From positions 62,001-126,000 of the forward strand of contig JAFOOX010000044.1 of the NCBI GenBank assembly GCA_017425245.1: a stretch of DNA of 64,000 bases. The letters are read 5' to 3'. Source of the DNA: Gammaproteobacteria bacterium. Its GTDB lineage: Bacteria > Pseudomonadota > Gammaproteobacteria > Enterobacterales > Neiellaceae. The position numbers and the translations under genes are program-made. The notes below the pieces were generated by a model. It had not been told where the DNA came from, ran no database searches, and saw nothing but the letters and a program-made list of their open reading frames with translations. This document shows, in pieces, positions 53,235 through 62,496 of this stretch; position 1 is the first letter of the stretch, and every line of letters begins with the position of its first letter.

Positions 53235-54463
53235 CCACGGCCCCCGCGCATGGCGCTCATCATGTCCCACATCGGCAGGAAGATGCCGAGCGCCAGCACC
53301 AGCACCATGCCAGCGACGATGGCGATCAGAATCGGTTCAATGCGTGCGGTCAGGGTCTTGAGGTCATAGTCGACCTCGCGCTCGTAGTAATCAGCCACTT
53401 CCAGCAGCAGTTCATCGACGCGGCCGGTCTCCTCGCCCACCGCCACCATCTGCAGCACCAGCGGGGTGAAGATGCCGCTGGCATTGGCGGTGCGCAGCAG
53501 GCTGTCGCCCCCTTCCACACCACGGCGCATGCCCAGGATGATCTCACCCAGATAAGTGTTATCGACCGCCTCGGCCGACAGCGACAGCGCCTGGGTCAGA
53601 GGCACGCCAGCTTCCAGCATCAGCGCAAAACTACGGGCGAAACGGGCCAGGGTGGAGCGCTCGATGATGTCGCCCACCAGCGGCAGCCGCAGTTTGGCCC
53701 GGTCCCAGCGCCAACGTCCCCGTTTGGTGTTGAGGTACAAGATCACCGCGCCGGTCAAGGCGCCTGCCGCCAGTGCCAGCAGCCAGCCCCAGTTGACAAA
53801 CAGCCCGGACATACCGATGAGAATTCGGGTGGGCAGCGGCAGCTCGGCACCGAACTTGGAGAACATGTCGGCAAAGGTCGGGATCACCCAGATATTGAGG
53901 ATCACCAGCGCCACCAGAATCGCCCCCAGCACGAAGCTGGGGTAGCGCAGCGCTGCCTTGATCCGTTTGCGCGTTTCGATCTCGTTTTCCAGATACTTGG
54001 CCAGCTGCAGGAAGCTCAGCTCCAGCCGGCCGGTGTTTTCGCCGACATGCACCAGGGCGACAAACAGCGGGGAGAAGATGCGCGGATGGTGGCTGAGGGC
54101 GGTGGACAGGGTACGCCCGCCCTCCATCTCATTGCCCACCGCGTGCAAGGCGTCGCTCAGGTGGCGCGAATGAACATGCTGGGCGAGGCCGGCAATGGCG
54201 CGCAGAATTGGCACCCCGGCCTTGAGCAGCGAGTAGAGCTGACGGGCGAAGATCAGCAGCTGCTCCAGTGCCACGCTGACTGGCAGCAGGGCCGCCAGAT
54301 CCAGGCTGGCCCCCTTGCCCTGCTCCGCTTCCGGTTCAATGGCCACCGGCATAACACCACGCTGGCGCAGTTGCTCGGCCACGGCATTAATGTCATTGCC
54401 GGTCAGGCTGCCGGTTACCAGCTGGCCGGCGCTGTCTCGACCGCGAAAGCGGAACTGGGCCAT
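53231..54463 (-). CDS. mshG: MSHA inner-membrane platform protein MshG
   Basis: A 410-residue PilC/GspF-family platform protein that couples the MshE motor to pilus growth. It has two T2SF domains, each with a cytoplasmic helical bundle and a membrane segment (FSPLFVALVHVGENTGRLELSF; TPLVLQMVAVGEETGRVDELL), and a last membrane helix before the C terminus. The start MAQFRFRGRDSAGQLV matches the family. It overlaps mshF and lies 4 bases after mshE. Confidence 0.95.
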   Translation of the reverse strand: MAQFRFRGRDSAGQLVTGSLTGNDINAVAEQLRQRGVMPVAIEPEAEQGKGASLDLAALLPVSVALEQLLIFARQLYSLLKAGVPILRAIAGLAQHVHSRHLSDALHAVGNEMEGGRTLSTALSHHPRIFSPLFVALVHVGENTGRLELSFLQLAKYLENEIETRKRIKAALRYPSFVLGAILVALVILNIWVIPTFADMFSKFGAELPLPTRILIGMSGLFVNWGWLLALAAGALTGAVILYLNTKRGRWRWDRAKLRLPLVGDIIERSTLARFARSFALMLEAGVPLTQALSLSAEAVDNTYLGEIILGMRRGVEGGDSLLRTANASGIFTPLVLQMVAVGEETGRVDELLLEVADYYEREVDYDLKTLTARIEPILIAIVAGMVLVLALGIFLPMWDMMSAMRGGRG

Positions 54464-54467
54464 CGCC

Positions 54468-56192
54468 TCAGCCCTCCATCAGTTCGACATCTTCCACCAG
54501 CCGCAGCACTTCGCCGACGGTGGTCATACCGCGCTGGGCGTAATCGAGTGCCACCGCCGCCAGAGGCCGATAGCCGGGATGGCGTTTGGCCGCCTCGGCA
54601 AAGCCCTGAGGATCGTCACGCCGCAGCGCGCTGATCATCCCCTCATCCAGCTCCAGCAGCTCAAACACGCCGATGCGGCCACGAAAGCCGGTGTAGTTGC
54701 AGTGGGTGCAGCCGCCGCCGCGCATGAACGGGTGGTGAGCCACGCTCTCGCCAGCGATCTGGGCCAGCCACGCCTGCTCAGCAACACTCGGGGTGACCGC
54801 CACTTTGCATTCCGGGCAGATGCGGCGCACCAGCCGCTGGGCAATGATGGCGCGCAACGCACTGGCCACCAGATAGCCGGGGGCGCCCATATCCATCAGC
54901 CGCAGGGCCGAGGTGACAGCATCATTGGTGTGCAGGGTGGACAGCACCAGGTGGCCGGTCAGGGCACCGCGCAGGCCGATCTCCACCGTCTCGTGGTCAC
55001 GCATTTCGCCCACCAGAATGATGTCCGGGTCCTGACGCAAGGTGGTGCGCAGCACATGGCTGAAGGTCAGCCCTACCTTGGCGTTGACCTGCACCTGAGA
55101 GATACGCGGCAGCCGATATTCCACGGGGTCTTCGACGGTGACGATCTTCACGCCAGGCTCATTGAGTTCGGTCAGAGCGCCATAAAGGGTCGTGGTTTTG
55201 CCCGAGCCGGTGGGCCCGGTGACCAGGATCATGCCGTGGGGCCGCTTGAGCTGGCGGCGGAAACGCTGCAACAGATCGGCCGGCAAGCCAGTGTCATCGA
55301 GCGACAGCAGCCCGGCCGACTGGTTGAGCAGACGCATCACCACCGCCTCGCCCCACTGCACCGGCAGAGTGGAAACACGCACATCGACGTTCTGGCCGCG
55401 CACCTTCATGTTGAAGCGGCCATCCTGGGGCATACGCTTCTCGGAGATATCCAGCCCCGACATCAGCTTCAGGCGCAGCACCATGGCGCTGGCGATGCGC
55501 ACCTCGTTGAGCAGGCTCTCCTGCAGCACGCCATCAACGCGCATGCGGATGCGCAGCAGCCCCTCATCCGGCTCGATATGAATGTCAGAGGCGCGCACCT
55601 GCACCGCATCTTCAAACACCGTGCGCAGCAGCTTGGCCACGGTACTGGCCTCGCCGCCGCCATCGTCGGCAAAAGCTTCACCCAGGCTGAAATCGGCGGT
55701 CTGCTCGTATTCCTCCTGCAGCTGCGAGGCGAAACTCTCAATCTCGCGGGTGCGCCGATAAAGGTTGTCAAAAGCAGCCAGCAGCTGGCTCTCCTTGACC
55801 ACCGCATAGCGGATCTCCAGCGGCGCCAGCAGCGTCTCCAGCGCGTCCTGGGCGTTGATATCGGCCGGATCAGACATGCCCACCAGCACCGACTGGCTAT
55901 CCGCCTCCATCACCAAAGCGCGGTGGCGGCGAGCCTGAACCTCAGGCAGCTTCTGGGCAACCGATGGTTCAATACGCCGCTGCTGGATATCGAGGAATGG
56001 AATGTTGAGCTGGCGAGCCAAAAACGCCAGCAGCTGATCTTCGGTGAGGGCCCCCATGGCCACCAGCGTCGCCCCCAGCTTGCGGCCAGTGCGCTTCTGC
56101 TCGGCCAGCGCCTGCTGCAACTGGGGTTCGGTGATGATCCCCTCTTGCACCGCCAGATCCCCGACCCTTAACCGCTGCCGTGGCTGGTTCAT
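54468..56192 (-). CDS. mshE: MSHA pilus extension ATPase MshE
   Basis: The 574-residue assembly motor. The N-terminal MshEN domain (residues 8-65: RLRVGDLAVQEGII and QQALAEQKRTGRKLGATL) is the type that binds cyclic di-GMP in V. cholerae MshE, so pilus extension is probably under c-di-GMP control. Walker A is TGPTGSGKTTTL, with the Asp-box and Walker B (IILVGEMRDHET) after it. The zinc-binding CPEC and CTHC pairs near the C terminus are intact. It overlaps mshN by 4 bases. Confidence 0.96.
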   Translation of the reverse strand: MNQPRQRLRVGDLAVQEGIITEPQLQQALAEQKRTGRKLGATLVAMGALTEDQLLAFLARQLNIPFLDIQQRRIEPSVAQKLPEVQARRHRALVMEADSQSVLVGMSDPADINAQDALETLLAPLEIRYAVVKESQLLAAFDNLYRRTREIESFASQLQEEYEQTADFSLGEAFADDGGGEASTVAKLLRTVFEDAVQVRASDIHIEPDEGLLRIRMRVDGVLQESLLNEVRIASAMVLRLKLMSGLDISEKRMPQDGRFNMKVRGQNVDVRVSTLPVQWGEAVVMRLLNQSAGLLSLDDTGLPADLLQRFRRQLKRPHGMILVTGPTGSGKTTTLYGALTELNEPGVKIVTVEDPVEYRLPRISQVQVNAKVGLTFSHVLRTTLRQDPDIILVGEMRDHETVEIGLRGALTGHLVLSTLHTNDAVTSALRLMDMGAPGYLVASALRAIIAQRLVRRICPECKVAVTPSVAEQAWLAQIAGESVAHHPFMRGGGCTHCNYTGFRGRIGVFELLELDEGMISALRRDDPQGFAEAAKRHPGYRPLAAVALDYAQRGMTTVGEVLRLVEDVELMEG

Positions 56193-57301
56193 GGCTTACC
56201 CCCGAGTTGCTCAAGCCTGGTTGTCAGATAGTCACGGCTGGTGGCCGATAGCCCCGGCAGGCTCAGCGCCCGGCCAAAGGCCTGACGGGCGGTAGCACTG
56301 TCACCACTGGCGTCAGCCGCCAACCCCAGCCCCAGCCAATGACGTCCCTCGGTCGGCGCCAGCACCACCAGCTGCTCATAACTGCTGCGCGCCAGTGGCC
56401 ACTGGCCAAGCTGCTGGGCCAAGCCGCCGCGCAGCTGATACCAGGCCACGGCTTCGCTGCCGCTGGTTACCAGCCCTTCCAGCGCGGCCAATGCCTCAGC
56501 CGGCTTTTGCTGTTCACGCAGCAGGTTGGCCAGCGCCAGGCGCAGGCCAACATCGCGTGGATGAAAGCTGACGCCGTCGGCCAGTACCAGCCGGGTCTGC
56601 TCCAGATCGCCGCTGGCCAGGGTTAACTCGGCCAGCCGCAAGCGCCAGTCGAGACGGGTCGGTTCAAAACCCAAGGCCTCGCGATAACTCTCCAGCGCCT
56701 GCTGATAGCGGCGCTGCTGGTAAGCCTCATCAGCGGCCTTGGCCGCCTTACTGGCCAGCTCAGTGCTCGACAGGCGGGTAGTGGTAACCGCCAGCTTACC
56801 GGGCGGCTTGGGTTCGGCCGGCAGCGCCGGCAGATCGGCGAAGGTGGCCAGTTCTTCAGCCGCCTCCAGCACGACCTGCTGCTGACGGGCCATGGCCTCG
56901 GCGTCGTCTGCCGGCACGTCCGCCAGCAGCACGGCGGGAATGGAGACCGCCTGCGGTTCCGGTTCGGCCGCAGGCACGGTAGTAGCCTCGGTCGCAGGCG
57001 GCACGGTGGATGCTGCAGTCGAGGGCAATGGCGAGGCCGGCGGTAAGACCGAAGGCGGCGACTGAGCCGGCGCGTTGGCAACCGCGTCCACCGCCGCCGG
57101 CTGGGTCTTTGCGTCAACTGCAGCCGGACTGGCCAGCCACAACCGTTGCCCCAACAACACGATCAGACCGCCCAGCAGCAAGCCGAGCAGCAGCACCGAC
57201 CAAGGCCAGCGGCGGGCGGCAGGCGCGCTTGGCTGACCGGCAGCAGGAGCAGATGGCCGCCGCCGCTCCAGATCGCGCAGCATCTGGTTGATGACACTCA
57301 T
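56189..57301 (-). CDS. mshN: MSHA biogenesis TPR protein MshN
   Basis: A 370-residue membrane-anchored protein. The start at MSVINQMLRDLERRR overlaps the mshM stop codon (ATGA). One membrane helix lies at about 34-52 (WSVLLLGLLLGGLIVLLG), followed by a Pro/Ala-rich linker and, from about residue 180, TPR-like repeats (AYQQRRYQQALESYREALG; LANLLREQQKPAEALAAL). It probably organises the periplasmic part of the machine. Confidence 0.9.
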   Translation of the reverse strand: MSVINQMLRDLERRRPSAPAAGQPSAPAARRWPWSVLLLGLLLGGLIVLLGQRLWLASPAAVDAKTQPAAVDAVANAPAQSPPSVLPPASPLPSTAASTVPPATEATTVPAAEPEPQAVSIPAVLLADVPADDAEAMARQQQVVLEAAEELATFADLPALPAEPKPPGKLAVTTTRLSSTELASKAAKAADEAYQQRRYQQALESYREALGFEPTRLDWRLRLAELTLASGDLEQTRLVLADGVSFHPRDVGLRLALANLLREQQKPAEALAALEGLVTSGSEAVAWYQLRGGLAQQLGQWPLARSSYEQLVVLAPTEGRHWLGLGLAADASGDSATARQAFGRALSLPGLSATSRDYLTTRLEQLGGKP

Positions 57302-58188
57302 AGCCAGTGGCTCCCGGCGGCGGCGCCACAGCTGACCAGCAGCAGGCCGTACAGACACAGCTGACGATGCAGAAAGGGGCGGGTGTCTTCGGTATCCCAG
57401 ATGGCGGCGACCATCTCGCGCCAGCCGGCCTGAGGCAGGCCACGGCCAAAGGCCAGCAGCAGCGCCTTGTGACACAGTACATTAACCAGCCGCGGCACGC
57501 CCTGACTGGCGCGGGCCAACAGCGGCAGGGTGCGCTGGGCCAATGGCCAGGGCGGCTGGCTGCCCGCCACCTGCAGCCGGTGGTGAACATAGGCGCCGAC
57601 TTCACGTCGGTTCATCGCCCGCAGGCGATAGCTGAAGGTGATGCGCTGGCGCAGCTGACGCAGCTGCGCCGTGGCTAGCCGCTGGTCCAGCTCTGGCTGA
57701 CCAAAGAGCACTACCTGCAACAGCTTGCGCCGCTCGGTTTCCAGATTGGTAAATAGCCGCAGCACCTCCAGCGCCGCATCACTCAACGCCTGGGCTTCAT
57801 CCACCAGCAATACCACCGAGTGGCCCTGACGGTGCAAGGCCAACAACCGCTGCTGGATGGCGGCGGTGACCCCCTCCTCGCCCAGGCTGGCCGCCTGGTC
57901 GATACGCAATTCAGTAGCCACCGCCTGCCGCAGCGCCTGCGGCGCCAGATCGGGGTTGGGCAGCCAGGCGGTAACAAAATGGTCAGGCAGATCATGCAGC
58001 AGCTTGCGACAGAGCAGGGTCTTGCCGGTGCCCACCTCGCCCACCACCTTGACAAAGCCCTCACCGGTCTTGAGTGCGGTGATCAGGGTGGCCAGCGCCT
58101 CCTGATGGCTGTTGAGACCACAGTAGAAGCCAGTATTAGGCGTCAACATGAACGGCAGTTCACGCAGACCAAAGTGGTAGAGATACAT
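57298..58188 (-). CDS. mshM: MSHA biogenesis AAA+ ATPase MshM
   Basis: A 296-residue ATPase of the ExeA/GspA type. Walker A is VVGEVGTGKTLLCRKLL (about 45-55), Walker B is SVVLLVDEAQALSD, and sensor residues follow (VVLFGQPELDQRL). ExeA-like proteins help the secretin assemble through the peptidoglycan, which fits its place next to mshL. The last 20 residues form a hydrophobic tail. It starts 4 bases after mshL ends. Confidence 0.93.
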   Translation of the reverse strand: MYLYHFGLRELPFMLTPNTGFYCGLNSHQEALATLITALKTGEGFVKVVGEVGTGKTLLCRKLLHDLPDHFVTAWLPNPDLAPQALRQAVATELRIDQAASLGEEGVTAAIQQRLLALHRQGHSVVLLVDEAQALSDAALEVLRLFTNLETERRKLLQVVLFGQPELDQRLATAQLRQLRQRITFSYRLRAMNRREVGAYVHHRLQVAGSQPPWPLAQRTLPLLARASQGVPRLVNVLCHKALLLAFGRGLPQAGWREMVAAIWDTEDTRPFLHRQLCLYGLLLVSCGAAAGSHWL

Positions 58189-58192
58189 GGCG

Positions 58193-59863
58193 TTAGCGCT
58201 TGCTACCTTGATCCGGGAACCATTGCTCCAAGGTGGCGCGTGAACGCTGCAGCTCCTGCTCCCAGGTATCAGTGCCGATCAGCGTCGGCTTGATCATAAT
58301 CACCAGCTCGGTCTTAACCTCGCGGTTGCTGCGGTTGGTGAACAACTCGCCCATCCAGGGCACGTCCCCCAGCAACGGTACCTTGGATTCATCCTCAACG
58401 CGGATGGTCTTCATCAAGCCGCCGATCACTACCACGTCGCCGCTGCGGGCACTGATGATGGTGTCAGTTTCACGGATATCGCTGCGCGCCAGCGGCAGCT
58501 GCAACGACTGATCACCCAAAGTAATCACCTTGTTTTGCTCCTGCACATCGGTGATCGACGGGTGCACATGGAGCAACACATTGCCCGCTTCGTCGATCTG
58601 CGGCGTCACATCGAGGGCGATGCCGGAGAAGAACGGGGTCAGCTCGACGCTGGGGTTGGTGATCGGCGTGGTACCCGACACTGTGGTGGTGGTGGAGATC
58701 TCGGTCACAAAGTACTCGTCGTTGCCCACCTTGATCACCGCTTTCTGATTGTTCGTAGCAGTAATGCGCGGACTGGACAGCACATTGGTGTTGCCCTGGG
58801 TCTCCAGCAGCGAGACCACAGCGTTGAAATCGCCGGAACTTAGGGTGATGCCGGTCACCCCACCAATGGCGTTGGTGATGGTGTTGCCGATAGTTCCGGC
58901 GCTGGTGGTAAAGCCCACGCTGCCATCACCCGGACTGCCGAGCACATTCCAATTGATCCCCTGCTGGAAACCATCACTCAGGATGACTTCGACAATTTTC
59001 GCTTCAAGCAGCACCTGACGGCGCAAGTGGCCCTCTGCCTGCTGCAGATACTCCCGCACTTGGCGCAACTCTGACGGTAGGGCGCGCACGGTCACCAGAC
59101 CCGATTGGGGGCTGACGATCACGCGCCGACCATCATCGCTGCCGACCATACTGGTCAGCAGCGCCTGAAGTTCCGGCCAGTAATCGCTGGTCGACTGGGT
59201 GTGGATGCGGGTGCCGCCAACATCGCTGGCAGAGCTGCCGCTGCGACCACCGTTGGCACTGTCGCCGCCATCACTGCTGCTGTCGTCAAAGTTGCCGCTG
59301 TCATTGCCGCTGTTATCGGTCAGGCGGGTTGAGGTGATGGATGTACGGCTGTCGCCAAAGCGTTTGAGAAACAGGTAGTTGATGGCAAAGGTTTCAGTGC
59401 GCAGGGTCGCCGGCAGGACGCTGATGATGTTGCCCTGACGCTTGATCTCATAGCCATAGAGGCGCGACACCAGATCCAGGGTTTCCCCCAGAGTCACACC
59501 GGACAGCTGCAAGGTAATGGTGCCGGTCACGTCAGGATGGACCACCAGCGAATAGCGACTGCCATCGACAAGGCCAGCAAAGAACACCGCCGCATCGACC
59601 CGATCAGCACTGATATCAAGGCGCCGCTCGCCTTGCAGGCTACCGGCGAACGCAGCCTGGTTGCTGCTGGCTGGTAGCAGTTCATCCAGCACTGCTGCCG
59701 GCGGCGCAGGCGCTGCGGCCACTGCCTGCTGGTTGGCAATGGCCTGGTCCAGCGTCTGTTTGGCCTCCACAGGCGGTTTAGGGGTGTGCTGACAGCCACC
59801 CAGCACCAAGCTGAGAACAGCGGCCAACAGCAGCGGGCGCAACGGGGGGTGCGCTGACATCAT
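58193..59863 (-). CDS. mshL: MSHA outer-membrane secretin MshL
   Basis: The 556-residue secretin forms the outer-membrane pore for the pilus. A lipoprotein-type signal peptide ends at LVLGGC, so Cys24 would be acylated. An N0/STN-like domain follows (about 75-150), then a Ser/Gly/Asp-rich linker (185-215), and the C-terminal secretin barrel with VPLLGDVPWMGELFTNRSN. The final part contains an S-domain-like tail. Translation may start at either of two adjacent ATGs. Confidence 0.95.
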   Translation of the reverse strand: MMSAHPPLRPLLLAAVLSLVLGGCQHTPKPPVEAKQTLDQAIANQQAVAAAPAPPAAVLDELLPASSNQAAFAGSLQGERRLDISADRVDAAVFFAGLVDGSRYSLVVHPDVTGTITLQLSGVTLGETLDLVSRLYGYEIKRQGNIISVLPATLRTETFAINYLFLKRFGDSRTSITSTRLTDNSGNDSGNFDDSSSDGGDSANGGRSGSSASDVGGTRIHTQSTSDYWPELQALLTSMVGSDDGRRVIVSPQSGLVTVRALPSELRQVREYLQQAEGHLRRQVLLEAKIVEVILSDGFQQGINWNVLGSPGDGSVGFTTSAGTIGNTITNAIGGVTGITLSSGDFNAVVSLLETQGNTNVLSSPRITATNNQKAVIKVGNDEYFVTEISTTTTVSGTTPITNPSVELTPFFSGIALDVTPQIDEAGNVLLHVHPSITDVQEQNKVITLGDQSLQLPLARSDIRETDTIISARSGDVVVIGGLMKTIRVEDESKVPLLGDVPWMGELFTNRSNREVKTELVIMIKPTLIGTDTWEQELQRSRATLEQWFPDQGSKR

Positions 59864-59866
59864 GGA

Positions 59867-60187
59867 TCACTCTCCGCGGGTAGCCGGCTGGCCACCATCA
59901 AACAGGGTTAGGCGTTGTAACCCGGTTGGCCCCTCAAGGACCACCGAGCGCCGCTCGATTACACGTAGCGTCCAGCCATCAATCGCATCGCCCTGACGCA
60001 GCCAACGACCATTGATGGCCGCCCGCGCCGGGCTGGTAATAATCACTTGTTGCAGGCGCAGGCCACCCGCCGTCACGGGTTGCGCCGCAGCCGTCGCCAG
60101 CGCCGGCGGCGGCGCGGTCGGATCACGCAGTTCAGTGGCCAGCAGCGACGGCGACGACAACAGCAAAATCAGCATCAGCAGGCGCAT
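59867..60187 (-). CDS. mshK: MSHA biogenesis protein MshK (PilP-like)
   Basis: A 106-residue periplasmic protein with a signal peptide (residues 1-17, ending LLA). The body carries the motif LRDPTAPP and a small beta domain (WLRQGDAIDGWTLRVIERRSVVLEG), as in the PilP/GspC homology region that contacts the secretin. It overlaps the mshJ stop by one base and precedes mshL by 3 bases. Confidence 0.88.
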   Translation of the reverse strand: MRLLMLILLLSSPSLLATELRDPTAPPPALATAAAQPVTAGGLRLQQVIITSPARAAINGRWLRQGDAIDGWTLRVIERRSVVLEGPTGLQRLTLFDGGQPATRGE

Positions 60188-60888
60188 CAGCCACCTCCTT
60201 TCAGCCAGTCGCTGCTGGTGCTCAGGGTAAAGAGTTCGAGGGCCAGCTCACCGTGAGGGAACTGCTCCACCCGATAGTCGAGGCTGCGCCAGTAAAAGCG
60301 CCACGGCTGCCCCTCAAGGTTGGCCAGCAGCGTCCGCATCTGTGGGTAACTGGCGCGCACCACCAACTGCAACGGATGGCGATAAAGGGTTGGCTGGGGT
60401 TCGGCTGCCGCCGCAGTGGCATCAGCGCTCAGCGGCTCCTGCACGTCAGCCACTGCGAACATGGTCACCGGCTCTGGCGCCAGGGTTGTCAAACTAACCA
60501 TGTCGGCGCCGCTGTCGTGGGCCAGGGCCACCTGCAACGCCGCTGCCATCCGCTCCGGCTCGATCAGATCGACAGTGGCGCGGGCCAGCAGCATGTCCAG
60601 TTCATCACGCTCGGCCTGCAGCGCCTGTTGCTGCTGTTGCAGCCGTTTGGTCGGGTCATCCGCCAGCCGCTGGCGCAGATCGGTAACCTGCTGCTGCAGC
60701 TGGGCCAGCTGCTTACCCGCATCGGCCGTAGCCGCCTGAGCGCCTTGGTGCTGCTTGAATGCCGGCTCTACCGCCAGGCTGAAACCACCCATGAGCAGGG
60801 CGACCAGCACGGCAGCAGAGATCAGGTAACGCTCACGCAGCTTGAGGCCAGAAAACCAGTCAGCCGCCTGCTGCCAGTAGCTGTTCAT
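60187..60888 (-). CDS. mshJ: MSHA biogenesis protein MshJ (PilO-like)
   Basis: A 233-residue bitopic protein. The start at MNSYWQQAADWFSGLKLRER is set by the helix-plus-membrane layout; the open frame upstream lies inside the PilN-like gene. The membrane helix is at about 24-43, then a coiled coil (about 48-100) and a ferredoxin-like periplasmic domain, which is the PilO/GspM layout. It pairs with the PilN-like protein upstream. Confidence 0.9.
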   Translation of the reverse strand: MNSYWQQAADWFSGLKLRERYLISAAVLVALLMGGFSLAVEPAFKQHQGAQAATADAGKQLAQLQQQVTDLRQRLADDPTKRLQQQQQALQAERDELDMLLARATVDLIEPERMAAALQVALAHDSGADMVSLTTLAPEPVTMFAVADVQEPLSADATAAAAEPQPTLYRHPLQLVVRASYPQMRTLLANLEGQPWRFYWRSLDYRVEQFPHGELALELFTLSTSSDWLKGGG

Positions 60889-61466
60889 GGCTGCCCCTCC
60901 ACGCTGAAGCTGAAGCGGCCATCCGCAGTCGCATCCACCTTGAGGCTGTCGATCTTGAACTGGGCCAGGGCCGGATCGGCGCTCAGCTGGCCCAGCCAAG
61001 CAGGCACCGCCTGCTCAGTCAGGGCCTGACCGGCGAGCAGTAGCTGACCCTGACCAAGGGCAATCTGCTGCAGCCACAGCTGGCCATTGGCATGGCGGGA
61101 AAGCGCATCCAGCAGCGGCAAAAACGGCGCCTGACGCAGCGGTTCACTCTGGCTGAGCGCCGACAGCAACTGCTGGCGGCCGAGGATGTCGCGGCCGAGT
61201 TGGGCGATGCGTTGCTCTAGCGCTGGCGGCGGGCGGCGAGCTTGTAGTTCAGCGGTCAAGCTGGCCAATTCAACCTGTAACGCCTGCTGCTGCTGCTGCA
61301 CCGCCAGCAGTTGCTGCTGGCTGCGAGCCACCAACCACTGACAGACGCCAACAGCCAGCGCTAGCAGCAGCAACGCGGCCACACACCAGTGCAGAGCACG
61401 GGCCAGCGGCAGCGGATCGCGTTTGGGTTGCAGCAGCTCGACATAGAGGTTGATCTGCTGTTTCAT
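60885..61466 (-). CDS. MSHA biogenesis PilN-like protein
   Basis: A 193-residue bitopic protein starting MKQQINLYVELLQPKRDPL, whose INLY segment is the PilN signature that binds the PilM-like partner (here MshI). The membrane helix is at about 27-48, then a coiled coil and a ferredoxin-like domain. Sometimes called MshI2. It overlaps mshI by 4 bases and mshJ by 4 bases. Confidence 0.88.
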   Translation of the reverse strand: MKQQINLYVELLQPKRDPLPLARALHWCVAALLLLALAVGVCQWLVARSQQQLLAVQQQQQALQVELASLTAELQARRPPPALEQRIAQLGRDILGRQQLLSALSQSEPLRQAPFLPLLDALSRHANGQLWLQQIALGQGQLLLAGQALTEQAVPAWLGQLSADPALAQFKIDSLKVDATADGRFSFSVEGQP

Positions 61467-62347
61467 GCTGGCATCTCCAGCAGCCGAGTGGCCGCCAGCG
61501 CCAGCCGCTGGCCATTGCTGGCGGCAACCAATGGCGCCGAGCCCTCATCCAGCAGCTGCACCGGCACCGCCAAGTTGCGGGCCAGCATCTCGGCCAACAG
61601 CGCGGGTTCGTCCACCGGCAGCGCCAGCATCACCCGCTTGACCGGCGGCTGGCGCAGTTGCAGCTCGAAATAGTCCATTGACCGTTGCAGTTCCACTGCC
61701 AGTCCATCCACCAGTTCGGGGCCATGGCTATCGAGGTTCTGACTGGCCAGCTGCTGGTAGCCGCGCAGCCGACGCATCACATGCAGTTCGCCATCACGGG
61801 CAATGACCAGCAGCAGTTCATCGCCAGCCATCTGGAACAACAGTGCCGTGGCTGGCTTGTCCTCCAGCAACCTGACCACCGCCAGTTCTTCGATCGAGAT
61901 GCCCACCAGCTCCGCACCCGAGCCATGGATAGCGGCCACCAAGGGTTGCAAGAGATCGAGGTCGGAGCAGACGACGTGGATCTTCTCGGCACCGGCGGGC
62001 TGACTGGCCAGTTGCAGATAATCGGTCACCAGACGAGCGGTGGGGCGACGGGTCAGTTCACGCACCGCCCACGGCAGAGCACCGGCCAGCTCATCATCGG
62101 TAACCGGAGGTTTGTCGATGGCGATCAGATCATAACTGCCGCTGGCCAGCACCAGCTGACAACGGGCATTACGCCATTGCTCATCGGCCAGTTCGGACAG
62201 CAATGCCGGCAACGGCCCCTTGCGTGGACGGCTAATTAACTCCGCGGGTTGGCCCGGTTGCTGACGCATGATCGCTACCTCGGCGTTGCCCAGATAGATT
62301 CCGATCACCGCTTGGGGTTGCTGTCGTCGCCACAGTTTCAACCGCAT
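61463..62347 (-). CDS. mshI: MSHA biogenesis protein MshI (PilM-like)
   Basis: A 294-residue cytoplasmic actin-like protein of the PilM type. Residues 15-40 (AVIGIYLGNAEVAIMRQQ) form the first phosphate-binding-like loop, and it shows the alternation of strands and helices of the actin fold. The start is at 62347. It is first gene of the assembly half of the locus; a good sigma-70 promoter lies about 60-85 bases upstream. Confidence 0.88.
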   Translation of the reverse strand: MRLKLWRRQQPQAVIGIYLGNAEVAIMRQQPGQPAELISRPRKGPLPALLSELADEQWRNARCQLVLASGSYDLIAIDKPPVTDDELAGALPWAVRELTRRPTARLVTDYLQLASQPAGAEKIHVVCSDLDLLQPLVAAIHGSGAELVGISIEELAVVRLLEDKPATALLFQMAGDELLLVIARDGELHVMRRLRGYQQLASQNLDSHGPELVDGLAVELQRSMDYFELQLRQPPVKRVMLALPVDEPALLAEMLARNLAVPVQLLDEGSAPLVAASNGQRLALAATRLLEMPA

Positions 62348-62405
62348 CGCCAGAGATCCCCGACCGCTGCCTTTTGGCAGCTGCTAACGCCCCGGATTGC
62401 AAGGC

Positions 62406-62433
62406 ATTATCCGTTAACGTCAGGGACATGCAA
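62406..62433 (-). promoter_or_regulatory. Promoter of the msh assembly operon
   Basis: On the minus strand TTGCAT (62428-62433) and GATAAT (62406-62411) are 16 bases apart, 59 bases before the mshI start. Confidence 0.55.
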
Positions 62434-62496
62434 CCGAACGGCAACGGCAGTCGCTGAATTCGCAGGCTGCCTCACAGGAAATCAGCACGCGGCCCT

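Noticed and set aside
53180-56171. Two long + strand frames opposite mshG and mshE
   Set aside because: Both are shadows of well conserved pilus genes and have His/Gln-rich content typical of antisense translation of GC-rich genes.
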